Shown: in pieces, positions 34,603 through 47,339 of the stretch
How positions within the stretch are numbered: position 1 is the stretch's first letter
Layout of the letters: each line of letters begins with the position of its first letter
Translations under genes and position numbers: made by a program
NCBI GenBank assembly: GCA_026874595.1
Contig: CM049308.1
Coordinates: forward strand, 17,048,001 to 17,112,000
Length of the DNA: 64,000 nt
Source of the DNA: Sipunculus nudus
Lineage: Eukaryota > Annelida > Sipuncula > Golfingiida > Sipunculidae
Reading direction: 5' to 3'
The notes under the pieces: model-generated
Seen by the model: only the letters and a program-made list of their open reading frames with translations
Told to the model about the DNA's origin: nothing
The model's database searches: none

Positions 34603-35430
34603 CTGTCAAAATAAATGATCAGAACATACATGACAATGTCACTTTCATTTGAAACAGCACTATTCTACATACTGGTGAACTTGGGACCATCGTGCATGCA
34701 TTTGCATCTTGACAGCATTGACAATCGAGAATGAATGCACCTTGTGATTCAGGATTAGTTAACTCAGATATATCCTTTTGGAGGTGACACATCAACAAAG
34801 TGTGTTTGACAACTCTTATTATTTGTTAATTGGTAAGCAACAACATCGGTCTTTGAGCTTGCGAATAAAGATCCTTCTTCTGATCGACAACTGTGGAGCC
34901 CAACCAGATCTCTGACTGTCACACATTAAACTTGTGTTTCTGCCACTAAACACAACATCCTAACTTCAGCCTGCGATGCATGCATCTTAGCTGCTGTCAA
35001 GGCACACAACAAGAAGCAACTAATGAGGTGCATCATTGCACATGTCTGATGCAGAGACTGCCACAGACTTGGCCAAGTCAATCACGGTGCACTGACTGCA
35101 TCAGAGCTGGAGTAGCCTCCCTGCCAGCACCATCAGCAAGTGTTTCCTACACAGCCCCCCAGCAGTGAGATGAACCAGTACAGTCACCTACTTGATGGTA
35201 CATCTTGGGAAGTGTTTGTGCCCATGGACTCCTCTATGGCCTCAACTGCCAGGCCTCGATGGCTTAAATGGTGACATGCTGGCAGGGACCCGTGTGAAAT
35301 CACCAAAGACAGGAGTCAAAGATGGAAAAAATCTGGCGCACCAGTTCCAGGCATCAGCTCTGCTACCCCTATGACACACACAAGGGACATCAACAACTTT
35401 GCCCTAGGAACAGGGGATGCTGATTTCATA
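34603..35430. other. no supported gene upstream of MCM8 coding exon 1
   Basis: Contains short plus-strand frames, one at 35371-35553 partly inside the tandem duplication that follows. No recognised product. A 5'UTR exon of MCM8 should lie in or beyond this stretch but I could not place it. Confidence 0.4.
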
Positions 35431-36780
35431 GTACTGAGTGCAAGGCTGCAGTCACTACTTGTGGACTTCAGTGTAAAACAGGCATCTGCAGCAAGACAAA
35501 GCAGGTCAACAGAGTACTTTGTTAGGCTTACAAAGAGATTTAGCATTTTGTAAAGCTATCCTTATGATATATGTATATAAGTATATATTGTTTATGTAAA
35601 TATGTTGTTTTCCATGTAAATATATTGTCCATGTAACTATGTTATTTTCCAGGTAAATAAATTGTCCATATAAATATGTTATTTTCCATGTAAATATATC
35701 AAGGCTCAAATTACTTTTTTGAAATTGATTAGCATGATGTGCTACTAGTGATCAATTTCCAAATTGATTAGCAAAAATTAATTTATTTTTCAATGGTATG
35801 TTTAATGATTTTTTTTGACTGCTTCAATACATATTAGACTTTCCATCCCTTCCTGTCCAAAGTGTTTTGCTATGAAAATTTTTATTAGTTACATTTCAAG
35901 GGAAAATTGTAATGTAGGGTAGAATATTAAAGGGCCTTATTTCCAACAAGGTTAATATAAATACCTAATACCTACCATGACCTTATTTAAGGAACTAATT
36001 TTTTTATTAACATGAGAAATCAGTCTTTTTTTTTTGCAACATATCAGCCCCACCTATGGCAATCAGGATCATTGGTCACATGCAAAAACAGCCTCACCTA
36101 ACAGTGCAAGTACTGAGTGCAAGGCTGCAGTCACTACTTGTGGACTTCAGTGTAAAACAGGCATCTGCAAAAAGAGAAAGCAGGTCAACAGAGTACTTTG
36201 TTAGGCTTACAAAGAGATTTAGCATTTTGTAAAGCTATCCTTATGATATATGTATATAAGTATATATTGTTTATGTAAATATGTTGTTTTCAGTGTAAAT
36301 ATATTGTCCATGTTACTATGTTATTTTCCAGGTAAATAAATTGTCCATATAAATATGTTATTTTCCATGTAAATATATCAAGGCTCAAATTACTTTTTTG
36401 AAATTGATTAGCATGATGTGCAACCAGTGATCAATTTCCAAATTGATAAGCAAAAATAAAATTATTTTTCAATGGTATGTTTAATGATTTTTTTTGACTC
36501 CTTCAATACATATTAGACTTTCCATCCCCTCCTGTCCAAAGTGTTTTGCTATGAAATTTTTATTAGTTACATTTCAAGGGAAAATGGTAATGTAGGGTAG
36601 AATATTAAAGGGCCTTATTTCCAACAAGGTTAATATAAATACCTAATACCTACCATGACCTTATTTAAGGAACTAATTTTTTTTTAACATGAGAAATCAG
36701 TCTTTTTTTTGCAACATATCAGCCCCACCCATGGCAGTCAGGATCATTGATCACATGCAAAAACAGCCTCACCTAACAGT
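35431..36780. repeat. tandem duplication, 679-bp period, two copies
   Basis: GTACTGAGTGCAAGGCTGCA at 35431 recurs at 36110, and the two copies stay collinear to TCACCTAACAGT at about 36104 and 36780. Each copy contains a short internal repeat of TGTAAATATGTT and TGTCCATGTAA-like phrases. Divergence is a few percent, indicating a fairly recent event. Confidence 0.88.
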
Positions 36781-37417
36781 TGTTGATTGGATGATGCTGA
36801 AAAAAAGATGACCAGGGACACATCTAATCTATTAAATCATTGTAAAGAGTCTGAAAAGTATTCATAAACCAGAGATTTATTTGTAAAATTCTTAATTGCC
36901 ACATAAGGCTGTCACTTCCATATGCAGCTTCCCAGGAAATTACTTTAAAATATCTAAACTTTTAAGAAAATTATTAACAAAAATAAAGCCAGGTGGACAC
37001 AGGTTGGTGGAAAAGAGTACAAGGTGAACACAAATATGGTGTATCTGAAGGGGGAGGATGGACAAGCCCTAAAATGTGTACAAAATAGAGAATATTGTGT
37101 ATGTCAGGTTAAATTCATAGTTATGAAAGGTTAAAGCAGGGCCTGGTCCAGCTTCTCTGACTAATTTCAGAGATCCCAATCCTTTTATTGCCTGAATTAT
37201 TTTCTCTTAATATGACAGGACTTAAATGGGAATTATGGGAAACTCTAAAAAATAGTTTTCCAGGTAACATAGTACAAGTGTTCCAGAAGACCCATGTCAG
37301 CAGTCAGTTGTAGCGGAGGTCAGCATAAACATTCTGCAGAGTTGTCTGATAGGTTGTGTTGGAGTTAAAAAAAAAATTATTTTTTCACGAGAAAAGAAGT
37401 AAAAACTAGACAAACTA
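36781..37417. other. no supported feature
   Basis: AT-rich spacer between the 679-bp duplication and the second ~280-bp monomer array. Confidence 0.5.
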
Positions 37418-39265
37418 GAATACGGGTAGTCGACAAGCGACTACGTGTATGAGCCAAAATCAGAGTAGGACTGGTTAAGTGAGGCATGGATTGAGTGGCA
37501 TGGGGAAATAGAGTTACATGTGTTACATATTAGAATGGATGTCTGCCACGTAAACATGATTGTAGGTGGCGCCACCTGTTATTTGAACAAGAAACTATCC
37601 AAGATGTATACACATGCAAAATTTCAGGTTGAAAGGTCAAACTACTGCATAGATATGAGTGATTTCATCCCACTGCAGACAAACAGATGGACGCTGTGCA
37701 AAAATGGCTGCAGGTGGCACCACAATTTTTTTGTATGTTATAAAGCTATCCAAGGGCTTCATTTGTGTAAAAAATTTTTCCTGATTGGTCAAACGAGTCT
37801 GGAGATATAATCATTAATGTTTGCAGTGTGAACGTGAATGAAGCTGGCACCACCTATCATAAAATCAAGAAAGCTATCCAGGATGTATAGGCATGCCGAA
37901 TTACAGGTAATTTGGTCAAACCACTGCAGAGATATGAGGGTTTTTAACCCAAGGCAGACAAACAGATGGACGCTGTGCAAAAATGGCTGCAGGTGGCAGC
38001 ACCATTTAGTGTATGTAATAAAGCTATCCAAGGGCTACATTTGTGTAAAATTGTTTTCCTGATTGGTCAAAGGAGTCCGGAGATATAAGCATGGATGTCT
38101 ACAGCGAGAACGTAAATGTAGGTGGCGCCACCTGTCATAAAATCAAGAAAGCTATGCAGGATGTATAGGCATGCTGAATTACAGGTAATTTGGTCAAACC
38201 ACTGCAGAGATATGAGGGTTTTTAACCCAAGGCAGACAAACAGATGGACGCTGTGCAAAAATGGCTGCAGGTGGCGGCACCATTTAGTGTATGTTATAAA
38301 GCTATCCAAGGGCTACATTTGTGTAAAATTGTTTTCCTGATTGGTCAAAGGAGTCCGGAGATATAAGCATGGATGTCTACAGCGAGAACGTAAATGTAGG
38401 TGGCGCCACCTGTCATAAAATCAAGAAAGCTATGCGGGATGTATATGCATGCCGGGTTTCAGGTAATTTTGGTCAAATCACTGCAGAGATATGAGTGATT
38501 TTAACCCAAGGACAGACAACAGATGGATGCCTAGCAAAAATGGCTGCAGGTGGCGCCACCATTTTTGTGTATGTTATATACATTTGTGTAAAATTATTTT
38601 CCTAATTGGCTGAACGGTTCTCGAGATATGAGCTTGGATGTCTGCAGTGTGAACGTGTATGTAGGTGGCGCCACCTGTCATAAAATCAAGAACGCTATCT
38701 AGGATGTATACGCATGCAGAATTTCAGGTGAATTAGTCAAACCACTGCAGAGATATGAGTGATTTTAACCCAAGGCAGATGAACAGATGGACACTGAGCA
38801 AAAATGGCTGCAAGTGGCGTCACCATTTTTTGTGTATGTTATAACGCTATTTTGTACAAAATATTTTTGAATCAGTGAAACCACTGCAGAGATATGAGTG
38901 ATTTTAACCCAAGGCAGATGAACAGATGGACACTGTGCAAAAATGGCTGCAAGTGGCGTCACCATTTTTTGTGTATGTTATAACGCTATTTTGTACAAAA
39001 TATTTTTCCTGATCTGTCAAACGGATCCTGAGATATGTGGGTTTATGTGTGGAAAGAGACGCACAAACTGACGGTGGTCAGAGAGGAAAGGTCAGAGGTC
39101 AAGACCAATTGGTTATGCACCAGTTCACATGTGACCTGATAATTGGTGTAAGTTTTGGAAAAATCCGTTCAGTAGTCTCAGGAGTTCTCCAGGAAACGAA
39201 CGCGGCAGCGGCGGCGGAACCAGGTCAAAAACAGTAACCACAAAAATTGTTTTGGCGGATACAAT
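37418..39265 (+). repeat. array of ~280-bp monomers with paired GGTGGCGCCACC palindromes, array 2
   Basis: Same head (GAATACGGGTAGTCGACAAG, here with a 6-bp stem TAGTCG/CGACTA), 5-6 monomers and the same tail as the array at 28471. Exact GGTGGCGCCACC occurs at 37565, 38121, 38399, 38548 and 38664. A ~110-bp local duplication (AACCACTGCAGAGATATGAG at about 38740 and 38878) extends the last part. It is in the same orientation as array 1, about 9 kb away. Confidence 0.85.
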
Positions 39266-39579
39266 AAATTTGAGCAGGAACTTTTTTGTCAGTCCAAAAA
39301 TACAATTGTGCACTATTGATTATGCTGCATTTCACCACCCATTGCAGGGTATGAAATTCACAAATATTTTAGCTTTCACTTCCTGCAAATAAGCAAAAAA
39401 GATTACTCACGAAAACAGATATATTAACTTGTGTCAAGGAATGTTAATGCCGGCCTCATAAACTGTTACTCGATATTCCTCAGCCAGATAAAGATTTCAA
39501 CATTAGGCCAAAGAAGACTTGCCGAGGACAAATGACGGTGAGCTCAATGGCCGAGAATATGGACTGTACCTTCCCCTAT

Positions 39580-39660
39580 AAATTATAATATCGTCACTCA
39601 TGATTGGCCTGGTGAAGTAGGACTGCAAATGGCGTGGGGTACCAGTCACATCTCCTGTCA
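39580..39660. repeat. diverged copy of the 47-49 kb outer palindrome sequence
   Basis: TGATTGGCCTGGTGAAGTAG followed by GTGGGGTACCAGTCACATCT parallels TGATTGGCCTGGAGCAGCGG and GCGGGGTACCAGTCTATCT at 49590-49640, so the palindromic element has at least one other copy here. Confidence 0.5.
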
Positions 39661-40439
39661 GTTACCTAAACCAGAATAGTTCACATGTCAAGGATGCGGG
39701 CAATTTGTCTGCTCCCATGGACAGGCAAAGTGGTCGAACCTAACAAGTTGAGTGCCAACTGTCTCACTGTATTTCCGACTATATTGACTGCAAAGCACTT
39801 GCAGCTAATACAAGTAGTTCTTAAATTTGACTTGCGTTTTTCGTAACTAACTAGCATTGCGCAAGCGTTTGTATACAAATTTCATGCCTTGCATTGGTGT
39901 CCCAGAAATTTTTTCTTTTCAAAAGGCGAGACTTAGATTTTTAAACTGATTCCCAGACACAACCATAGAAAATGTAAATTAGTTTGCAGCAGGTCCATTT
40001 TGTGTCACAAATTGCAATGCGATTCAGCTTTTCTCGAGCCTTGTTACCTTGTATATTGTCCATGTAAATATGTTATATTCATATATTATTCAGCAAATAA
40101 ATTTATTTTCTATATCTGTGTTTCTACTTGTTATTTATTTAATATTCAACATTATCATTCCCCCCGCTAATATGTTTCCATACCTGATGAAGGAATACCT
40201 GCAATATAGGGACACTTTGGCCTTACCCTGCAGGTGTCCCCTCACGACAGGTCTTGCTGTATAACAATTCTGAATTGTCAGCAATTAGGGTTGGATTTTT
40301 GCCGGAAAATACCCTTGCCAATGGCAGAAAAAAAGCTGAGTAAACTTTCTACCAGGCAGACATGGCTTTCTGCCAAGCAGAAATGACATATAAGGGGTAT
40401 AAAAATTTAAACAAGAGCACCACTAACGTGCATAATATG

Positions 40440-42620
40440 CCTGTTGTGTATCTCGTGACCTCTGACCTCATAAAATATGCATGGATTTTGATAAAAGGTA
40501 ATTCAGGTGCGAAACTCTACTGATAAATATATAAAATGAGTTTCATGAAAATCCATAGGATTTTTGTTAAGTCATCACTGTGCCCCCAAAGAGCGGTGAC
40601 CTCTGACCTCATTAAATATATGCATGGATTTCACTGGGAATCAAATTTGGGCAAGATATTAAAACAATTATCATTTCTGATGAGTTTTTATAAAATCCTT
40701 CATATTCTTCGTAAGTTTCTGCGTGACAGCACACAGGATGTTATCAAAATGACACTACAAAACAGCCTGTAAACCTCTAACCTCATCAAATATGTGTGAA
40801 ATCTGCTGAGAATGTGATTGAGGTAAAAACTATTGGTAAATATGTTTAGAGTTTCATAAATTTCCATAGGATTTTTGTTGTGCAACCACATTGCCTCCAA
40901 AGTGCAGTTGACCTCTGACCTCATTAAAGATGTGTGGATTTTGCTGGAAATAGAACTTAGGCGAGATATTTTTTTAATTAAATTTCTGCTTTAATAAGGA
41001 TGCTATCAAAATGACACGACAAATCAGCCTGGTAACCTCTAACCTCATTAAATATGTGTGAAATCTGCTAAGAATTTAATTGAGGTGAAAAATTCTATTG
41101 GTAAATATGTATAGAGTTACATAAAAATCCATAGGATATTTGCTGAGTCACCACATTGCCTCCAAAGTGAAGTTCACCTCTGACCTCATTAATTATGTGT
41201 AGATTTTGCTGGAAATCAAACTTAAGTGAGATATTTTGATTATTATTTCTGATGAGTTTGATCAAATTCCTTCATATTCTTTGTGAGTAATCACGATGAC
41301 AGCACAAAGCAGCTATCATAATGACACTACAAAGCAGCCTGGTAACCTCTGACCTCATTACATATCCATGAAATCTGCTGAAATTTAGTTGAGGTGAAAA
41401 ACTCAATTTTGGTAAGTCACCAATGTGCCTCCAAAGTGCTTTGACCTCTGACCTCATTCTAGGGTTGGGACGGTTACCGGTATACGGTATTATCACGATT
41501 TCTGACAGCTACGGTTATCATACCGTCAACTTTCCAATTATCGCGATACCACGATATCATTTTTTGTTCACGATTTTGGTTCACAAGCAAGCCTTTGAGG
41601 TTCAAAATAAATTTATTTCAAAGAATCACATTTATTTTTATAAAACCACATGTATTTGAATACACGTGTTTGGGTGGAACCGTGTGCTTACAGACTTCGG
41701 GATTAGTCGGAAATGTTCGGAAGTAACAGGATGAATCAGAGAGGACAAAAGCTTGAGAATTCCAGGAGAAAATAACATTATAATAAAAGAGCAATAAATA
41801 CACATATTTATGCTTTTATTGCATGGAACAGAAATGTCAACATAAAAGTATCACAACTGAATCGAACATTCCATACGGGTTGCATATTTTGCCATAAAAA
41901 ATTGGGATGGTATATTTAGCCATGATTGGTATGACACGCTCTCCGAAAATTCGGGATTCTCCGGCTCTTATGTAGCAAAAGGAAACTGATGGAAAGTTCT
42001 GACAAGCATGATTGGACAATGGGGGCAGGACTTCCCGCGCCTCAAGCTTGCACACCTGCAGGACCTTCATGCAACTTACATTACTTAATGAGTCTTTCTG
42101 TGGTACTGGCACAATAGGTATAAATGATATTAATATTTAACCCCTTGTATAAAGTCAAGACTTAAAAAGTGGTTGTTATAAATATCATTATTGATGGCTT
42201 ATTAATGCCATTATATATAATTAAAAATATCGCGATATCACGGTATATCGCGATAAAATTTGAATAATTATCATGATATCAAAAACCCATATCGTCCCAA
42301 CACTACCTCATTCAATATGTGTGGATTTTGCAGGAAATCAAACTTAGGTGAGACAATTTAATAATTAACATTTCCACTGAGTTTTATAAAAATCCTTCAT
42401 ATTCTTTGCGAGTTATCGCGGCAACAGCAAAAAGTAGTCTAGTGACCCATGACATTATTAAATATGTGTGGATTTTGCCAGTAATCAAACTCGAACGAGA
42501 TAATATGGGGGTAAATATTTATGGTGAGTTTGGTGAAAATCCATCCATGCCCTTGAAAGTTATTGCGGCAACACTAAAGTTAATGAACAGATGGTGGGTA
42601 TACCATAATACATAAAATGC
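40440..42620. repeat. tandem repeat with TGACCTCTGACCTCATTAAA core, about 9 units, split by a hAT insertion
   Basis: The core recurs near 40458, 40600, 40775, 40908, 41032, 41168, 41343, 41441 (interrupted) and 42440, spaced about 100-180 bp, alternating between two subunit types (TGTGTGGATTTTGCTGG and TGTGTGAAATCTGCTGAG). TGACCTCTGACCT is a direct repeat of TGACCT with one spacer base. Continuation of the unit after 42305 shows where the hAT element entered. Confidence 0.82.
41460..42305. mobile_element. hAT-like non-autonomous DNA transposon, 846 bp
   Basis: Ends are TAGGGTTGGGACGG and, read inward from the right, TAGTGTTGGGACGA (12 of 14 identical). The flanks are an exact 8-bp duplication, CCTCATTC, at 41452-41459 and 42306-42313, the length expected of hAT. 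Subterminal sequence is rich in CGCGATA and ATCGTGATA-like motifs. Frames inside are short and unrecognised (the longest is 91 codons on the minus strand), so it depends on a transposase elsewhere. Confidence 0.85.
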
Positions 42621-42779
42621 CTTAACTGCTACTTTCTATCACGTGTTATCATTTATACAGCTAGTAAAACAAACATGTAAGATTAAAAAACTAGGGACCC
42701 ATGGGTCTTGATGCTCAGCTGCATTTGTCTATAAGGATATATATTTATGAGGTTTTCCAAAATATTGGTCCTGTGTTCA

Positions 42780-44200
42780 GTTTGAAACCAACCTGTCTAC
42801 CCAAACTGGAGTAAGCATCCATAAACTAATTTGTGAATGGATGGGCCCTGTGACCTTAACCTTTGACCCCAAAATCAAAAGGAAACTTCCCCTATTGGCA
42901 GGTGCACCACATGTCGATGATTGAAGGATTGAGATGAAAAATTGGCTTAAAATGCATCCACAATCTTTCTAAAGTAGTGGGTCCTGAGACCTTGACCTTT
43001 ATATGTCATCACCGAGAATCAACAGTTCTTACTTTAGTGGTGGGCCATATATAAGTCAAGTTTGAAACCAATATTTCAAACCAAACTGTTGTTATCATCT
43101 TGAAACTAAAAGTGGATAGATGGCCCCTTGATCTTGACCTTTGACCTTGTGACCCCAAAAATCCATAAGTTACGTCCACTATTGGCAGGTGAGCACCATC
43201 TAGAAGATAGAAGGTTTGGGACAGAAAGTTTGGCTAAAAATACATCAACAATCTTTTTAAAGAAGTGGGTCCTGTGACCTTGACCTTTGGGCTCATTACC
43301 CCAAAATCAAAAGGGTTCTTACATTATTAGTGGGTCATATATAAGTCAAAATTGAAACAAATATGTCAATTCAAACTGGAGTTATCATCCAGAAACAAAT
43401 ATGTGGACAGTTGGGCCCCTGTGACGATGACCTTTGACCTTGTGACCCCTAAATCAATCAGGTTCTTCCCTAATTGGCTGCTCAGCTATATGTGCAAGAT
43501 GGAAGGTTTGGGATGAAAAGTTTGGCTTAAAATGCATCCACAATCTTTCATAATAAGTGGGTACAGTGACCTTGACCTTTGACCTCATGACCTCAAAACT
43601 GAACAGAATCTTCCCCTATTGGCAGGTTAGCTATATTTTGAAGATGGAAGGTTTGCAATGAAAAGTTTGGCTTCAATTGTATATCGTTCTTTTTAAAGAA
43701 ATGAGTCCTGTGACCTTGACCTTTGACCACTGGACCCAAAATCGACACAGTTCTTACTTAAGTGGTGAGTCATATATAAGTAAAGTTTGAAACCAATATG
43801 TCAAACTAAACTGGAGGTATTATCTGGAAACTAATTTGTGAACAGATGGCTCCTGTGACCTTGACCTTTGACCATGTGACCCTGAATTCATTTATGCCCT
43901 CCCCATACTGGCAAGTCAGCTAAATGTGCAAAATGGAAAGTTTAGGATGAAAAGCTTGGCTTAAAATGCAGCCATAATCTTTTTAAATAAGCGAGTCCTG
44001 TGACCTTGACCTTTGACCTCATGACCCCAAAATCATAAAGGTTCTTGCTTTAGTGGTGGGCCATATGTAAGTCAAGTTTGAAATCCATGTGTCAATACAA
44101 CCTGGAGTTATCATCTGGAAATAAATTTGTGTGGATGGACCGATGAACAGACAGACAGACAAAAAGACAGACAGACAGACAGCGTGATTACTATATGGCA
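42780..44200. repeat. TGACCTTTGACCT tandem array, about 9-10 units of ~145 bp
   Basis: The core CTGTGACCTTGACCTTTGAC and its variants occur near 42848, 42985, 43130, 43270, 43420, 43566, 43708, 43854 and 43998. Other unit landmarks are CATATATAAGTCAAGTTTGA, GGAGTTATCATC and AAAATGCATCCACAATCTTT. The array ends in an ACAGACAGACAG-rich tail at 44140-44185. It is the same family as 12746-13206. Confidence 0.88.
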
Positions 44201-44427
44201 TCCAGTTGTGATCAATAAACACACCAGGTTTTGAGACACTATATGTAATTACAGCTGAGAAACTGACATGATTGTCATTTTATAGTAAGCAAATTGAAAA
44301 AATATTCGTTAAAATAACGAAATGTGAGGCATTTCACACCAAAATTTAACCCAAGGAGAATACTTTTATGATCATTAACAGTACTTGACTTTTCTTCTAT
44401 ATCAATTTACATTCCAATGTCCAACTT

Positions 44428-45206
44428 TCAAACTCCCCAAAGACTGTGATGTGTCCTATTCCTGGCTACCATGAGTTTCTGTTGCAGCAGATACAACCTT
44501 TCCTTTACGGAATCTGAGGGCCAGAACTGTGCTAGCCATGTGACGTAAATTCCTATCAAACATATGCGGCTTTTATCTCTCTCAACAAAGACGTCATTCC
44601 ATTTTTCCATATCCTTCATTTTGTGAGAACTCTTTAGCAGCTCCTGATGCTGTTCCACAGACGATAATGTCACTATACCAAACGAGGTTTACGAGTGCCA
44701 TATTCACATCTCACAGCAGACTCAACATGCCTGACAAATTCCAAGTCCTCAAGTAGCTCATTTATTTTGTGAATTAAGCCCTGACTGTCCTCGTCTTCAG
44801 ATTCAGGCAAATTTCTTAACAATAACAATAACAATACGTCAGAGCCTGTCCCACCAGCAGAATCTTGAGCTTTTTCTCGATAAAAAAGGCTATATATTCA
44901 CAACTGTTTGTTCTAAACATTGAACACTGGTGCTCACTTGACTAATTTCTAGGTAGATATCATCTTTCATGGCTTTTAATTTGCCATCTAGTGTATCCAT
45001 TATAGCCTTTTTCATAGCGTTCACTTTCTGTTCAATTTTTTGCTCAGACTTTTTTAAAGCGGCTTTCATTTCAGCCTGACCATCCATTAGTTTTTGCAGC
45101 ATGGGGCCAATGTCAATGTCAATTGGTCCCCCTTCAGAGTCTGAAAATAACACCCCCCCCCCGGCCACCTCTTTGAGGGATGTTTATCCAGTTCTTTACC
45201 GGCCAT
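44428..45206 (-). pseudogene. LINE ORF1-like protein (coiled coil plus RNA-binding-like domain), decayed
   Basis: Reading on the minus strand from an ATG at 45206 (MAGKELDKHPSKRW), the frame shifts at a C-run (45153-45163) into GPMLQKLMDGQAEMKAALKK and a heptad-rich coiled coil to 44890. After another shift it continues with NLPESEDEDSQGLIHKINEL, FVRHVESAVRCEYGTRKPRL and, after a stop, SSVEQHQELLKSSHKMKDME and KLMVARNRTHHSLWGV. The order coiled coil, NLPE, PR-x-V, L-x-SS-x-K-x-K is that of the single-strand RNA-binding ORF1 of non-LTR retrotransposons. No ORF2 follows downstream on this strand. Confidence 0.6.
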
Positions 45207-47284
45207 TGTAACCTGGTCAAGTCCATTCAAGGCAGCGTGTTACACACTTCACTGAGTCAGGTGTCCCTTTGACCTCACTCAAGCTAATCCCCTGCACAAT
45301 GTTGCAGTCCGTTTGGCACTTTACCCACGTGTAAAAGTCAATTTTTTGTCAGATATCTGAAATAGTTATTGCTATCCCAATAACTGGTGCACCAACCATT
45401 TCCTTGTTCCATGAGCTTTACACCTGACTAAATTTCATCATGGTATTCCAGTAGAATAAGGTGTTATTCCTAAAAAAAAACACTTACCACATGACTTCTT
45501 GCCAACATTTACATCCCGGTTCTTTCTTTATTGTTTGGTACATACGTTACCATCCGCTGAAAAATGAAGGTAAACCTGTGGCTCTGTGTTTACAACAGAG
45601 CCACAACTTGGTCTAGCCATAAGAGGACATAAGGATGAACTTGTTAACAGAAATAACACAGCCTCATAGGCATGCTTTAAAAAGACAAAGTTTTGTGATT
45701 ATTTTAAAACTGCTCAGGCTCTACCTACCATTAACTGGCATAAGAGCAAAAAGCAGGCTGGAATGCAAGTGGAGTGGAAAGAAGACATACATGTCAAAAT
45801 ATGTATCTTTAAATTTGGCAGGTCTTATTAATACTCCCTAGAAGTGGACATTAGGAAATCTTATTTCAACTAACCCTAGGGATAAACCCTGGTACAGTCT
45901 TGAGTATTTTGGCAGTTAAAGTGACCAAAACTTGGTGTTTATTCTTTCCAGTGATAAAAGTAGTTTAATAATTGATTTTCTTTACAAAATCCTTTCTCAA
46001 TTACTTCTATAGAGGCAATAGGGACACACAGTTACACATTTCTAGGACTAAGTTCTTTAAACAATTAAGTTTTTCAGTTTTTATATTGAAATGCTTTTCA
46101 TTTAATGCATTTAACATCAAAGTTTAAAACATTAATGATTTGCAGAATAACCCCTGACAATTATATTACATTTATATTTGCCAAAAAAAGTTCAAAGACA
46201 CATAGATTTATATTTTTCTGCAGTGCCAAATAAATTTTTGTTTGGTCTAGTTGTTTAATCGTTTTGAAAATTTATATGTGGATCATGAGAACTAATTTAA
46301 AGTAGCACATGAAGGGTGAGGAAGAATCCGACATTAATTGATAACTAGCTGAGAGTCCTGATCAGTAGACTGTTGGCACCTCATTAGTGAGCTCTGTTTT
46401 TGTGTCCTTATGCTCAGACTGGTGCTATCAGTTCTTGGCTCAGAATACCAGGTAAAGCCCAGACAGTTAAACTGGACTGGCACCTGTACCCTGGAAGTTT
46501 GTTTCAGTAGTTTATCATACCACTGATTTCATCCTGAACATTATCAATGATGTTACTGTGGTGTCAAAAAAGGCAAAAATTACTAGTACTTTGATTAAAA
46601 GATAAATTAAAAATGTAAATGTAACATAGTAGGCTTTAAGACCATTGTCACTATACTGATTAGACAGATATATATTTATATATAAAATCAATGATATCCT
46701 AGAGAGCTGCTGTAAATGAATATCTATTCTAACAAATGCTTACCTGTACCATCTAACAGGGGGATAGGTAACTTCTAGGGGGAGTGGAAATAAGCATCTC
46801 TATTTTTTCCACTCCCCGGGGGAGTGTAAATAAGCACTTCCTTAAATTGTATGCCAGGATACATAGATACATTATCCTTGTACATTAACATAGTGATTAG
46901 TGTGCCAGTCTGCGTCTTCAGTGTGACTTGGTGATAAGACAAACCGACTGGTGCCGGCTGCCGAATTCGAAAGACTTGAAAACATGACACTTGATAGGGA
47001 AAGCCTCTTTTTGATGACAAACACGTAACCCGAGCGATAATTGGTGGGAGAGACAACTTCTCGTGACAGAGTTGAATTTCTTGTGACCTGGGTTATATAC
47101 ATGCCCCTTAAACGTTCAATTATCTAATTAAAAAAGAACAGATATAAAATTAACTTACGCCAGGTCGAAGATTCGAAGTTTTGAGAGTTTTCATATAGGT
47201 TCCATAAAGGGCGCGCTTCAACCGCAGGGTCTTGGAATCGGTGGGGCTCCTGTTTTCGCGATTACTCGTTAGGGGGTCGGTGCA
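45207..47284. other. no supported gene
   Basis: AT-rich sequence with no splice-supported exon recognised. A short inverted pair, TAGGGGGAGTGGAAATAAGC and CCCGGGGGAGTGTAAATAAG, occurs as a direct duplicate near 46776-46835. Confidence 0.45.
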
Positions 47285-47339
47285 GTAGCTATTTCAGGTT
47301 AGACTGGTACCCTGCTCTATTATCGACCTCAGCCAAGCA

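Noticed and set aside
39681-39878. Minus-strand 65-codon frame as a gene or MCM8 5' exon.
   Set aside because: No recognised family and no clear link to the acceptor at 34603; a weak donor-like GGTAAC nearby is not enough.
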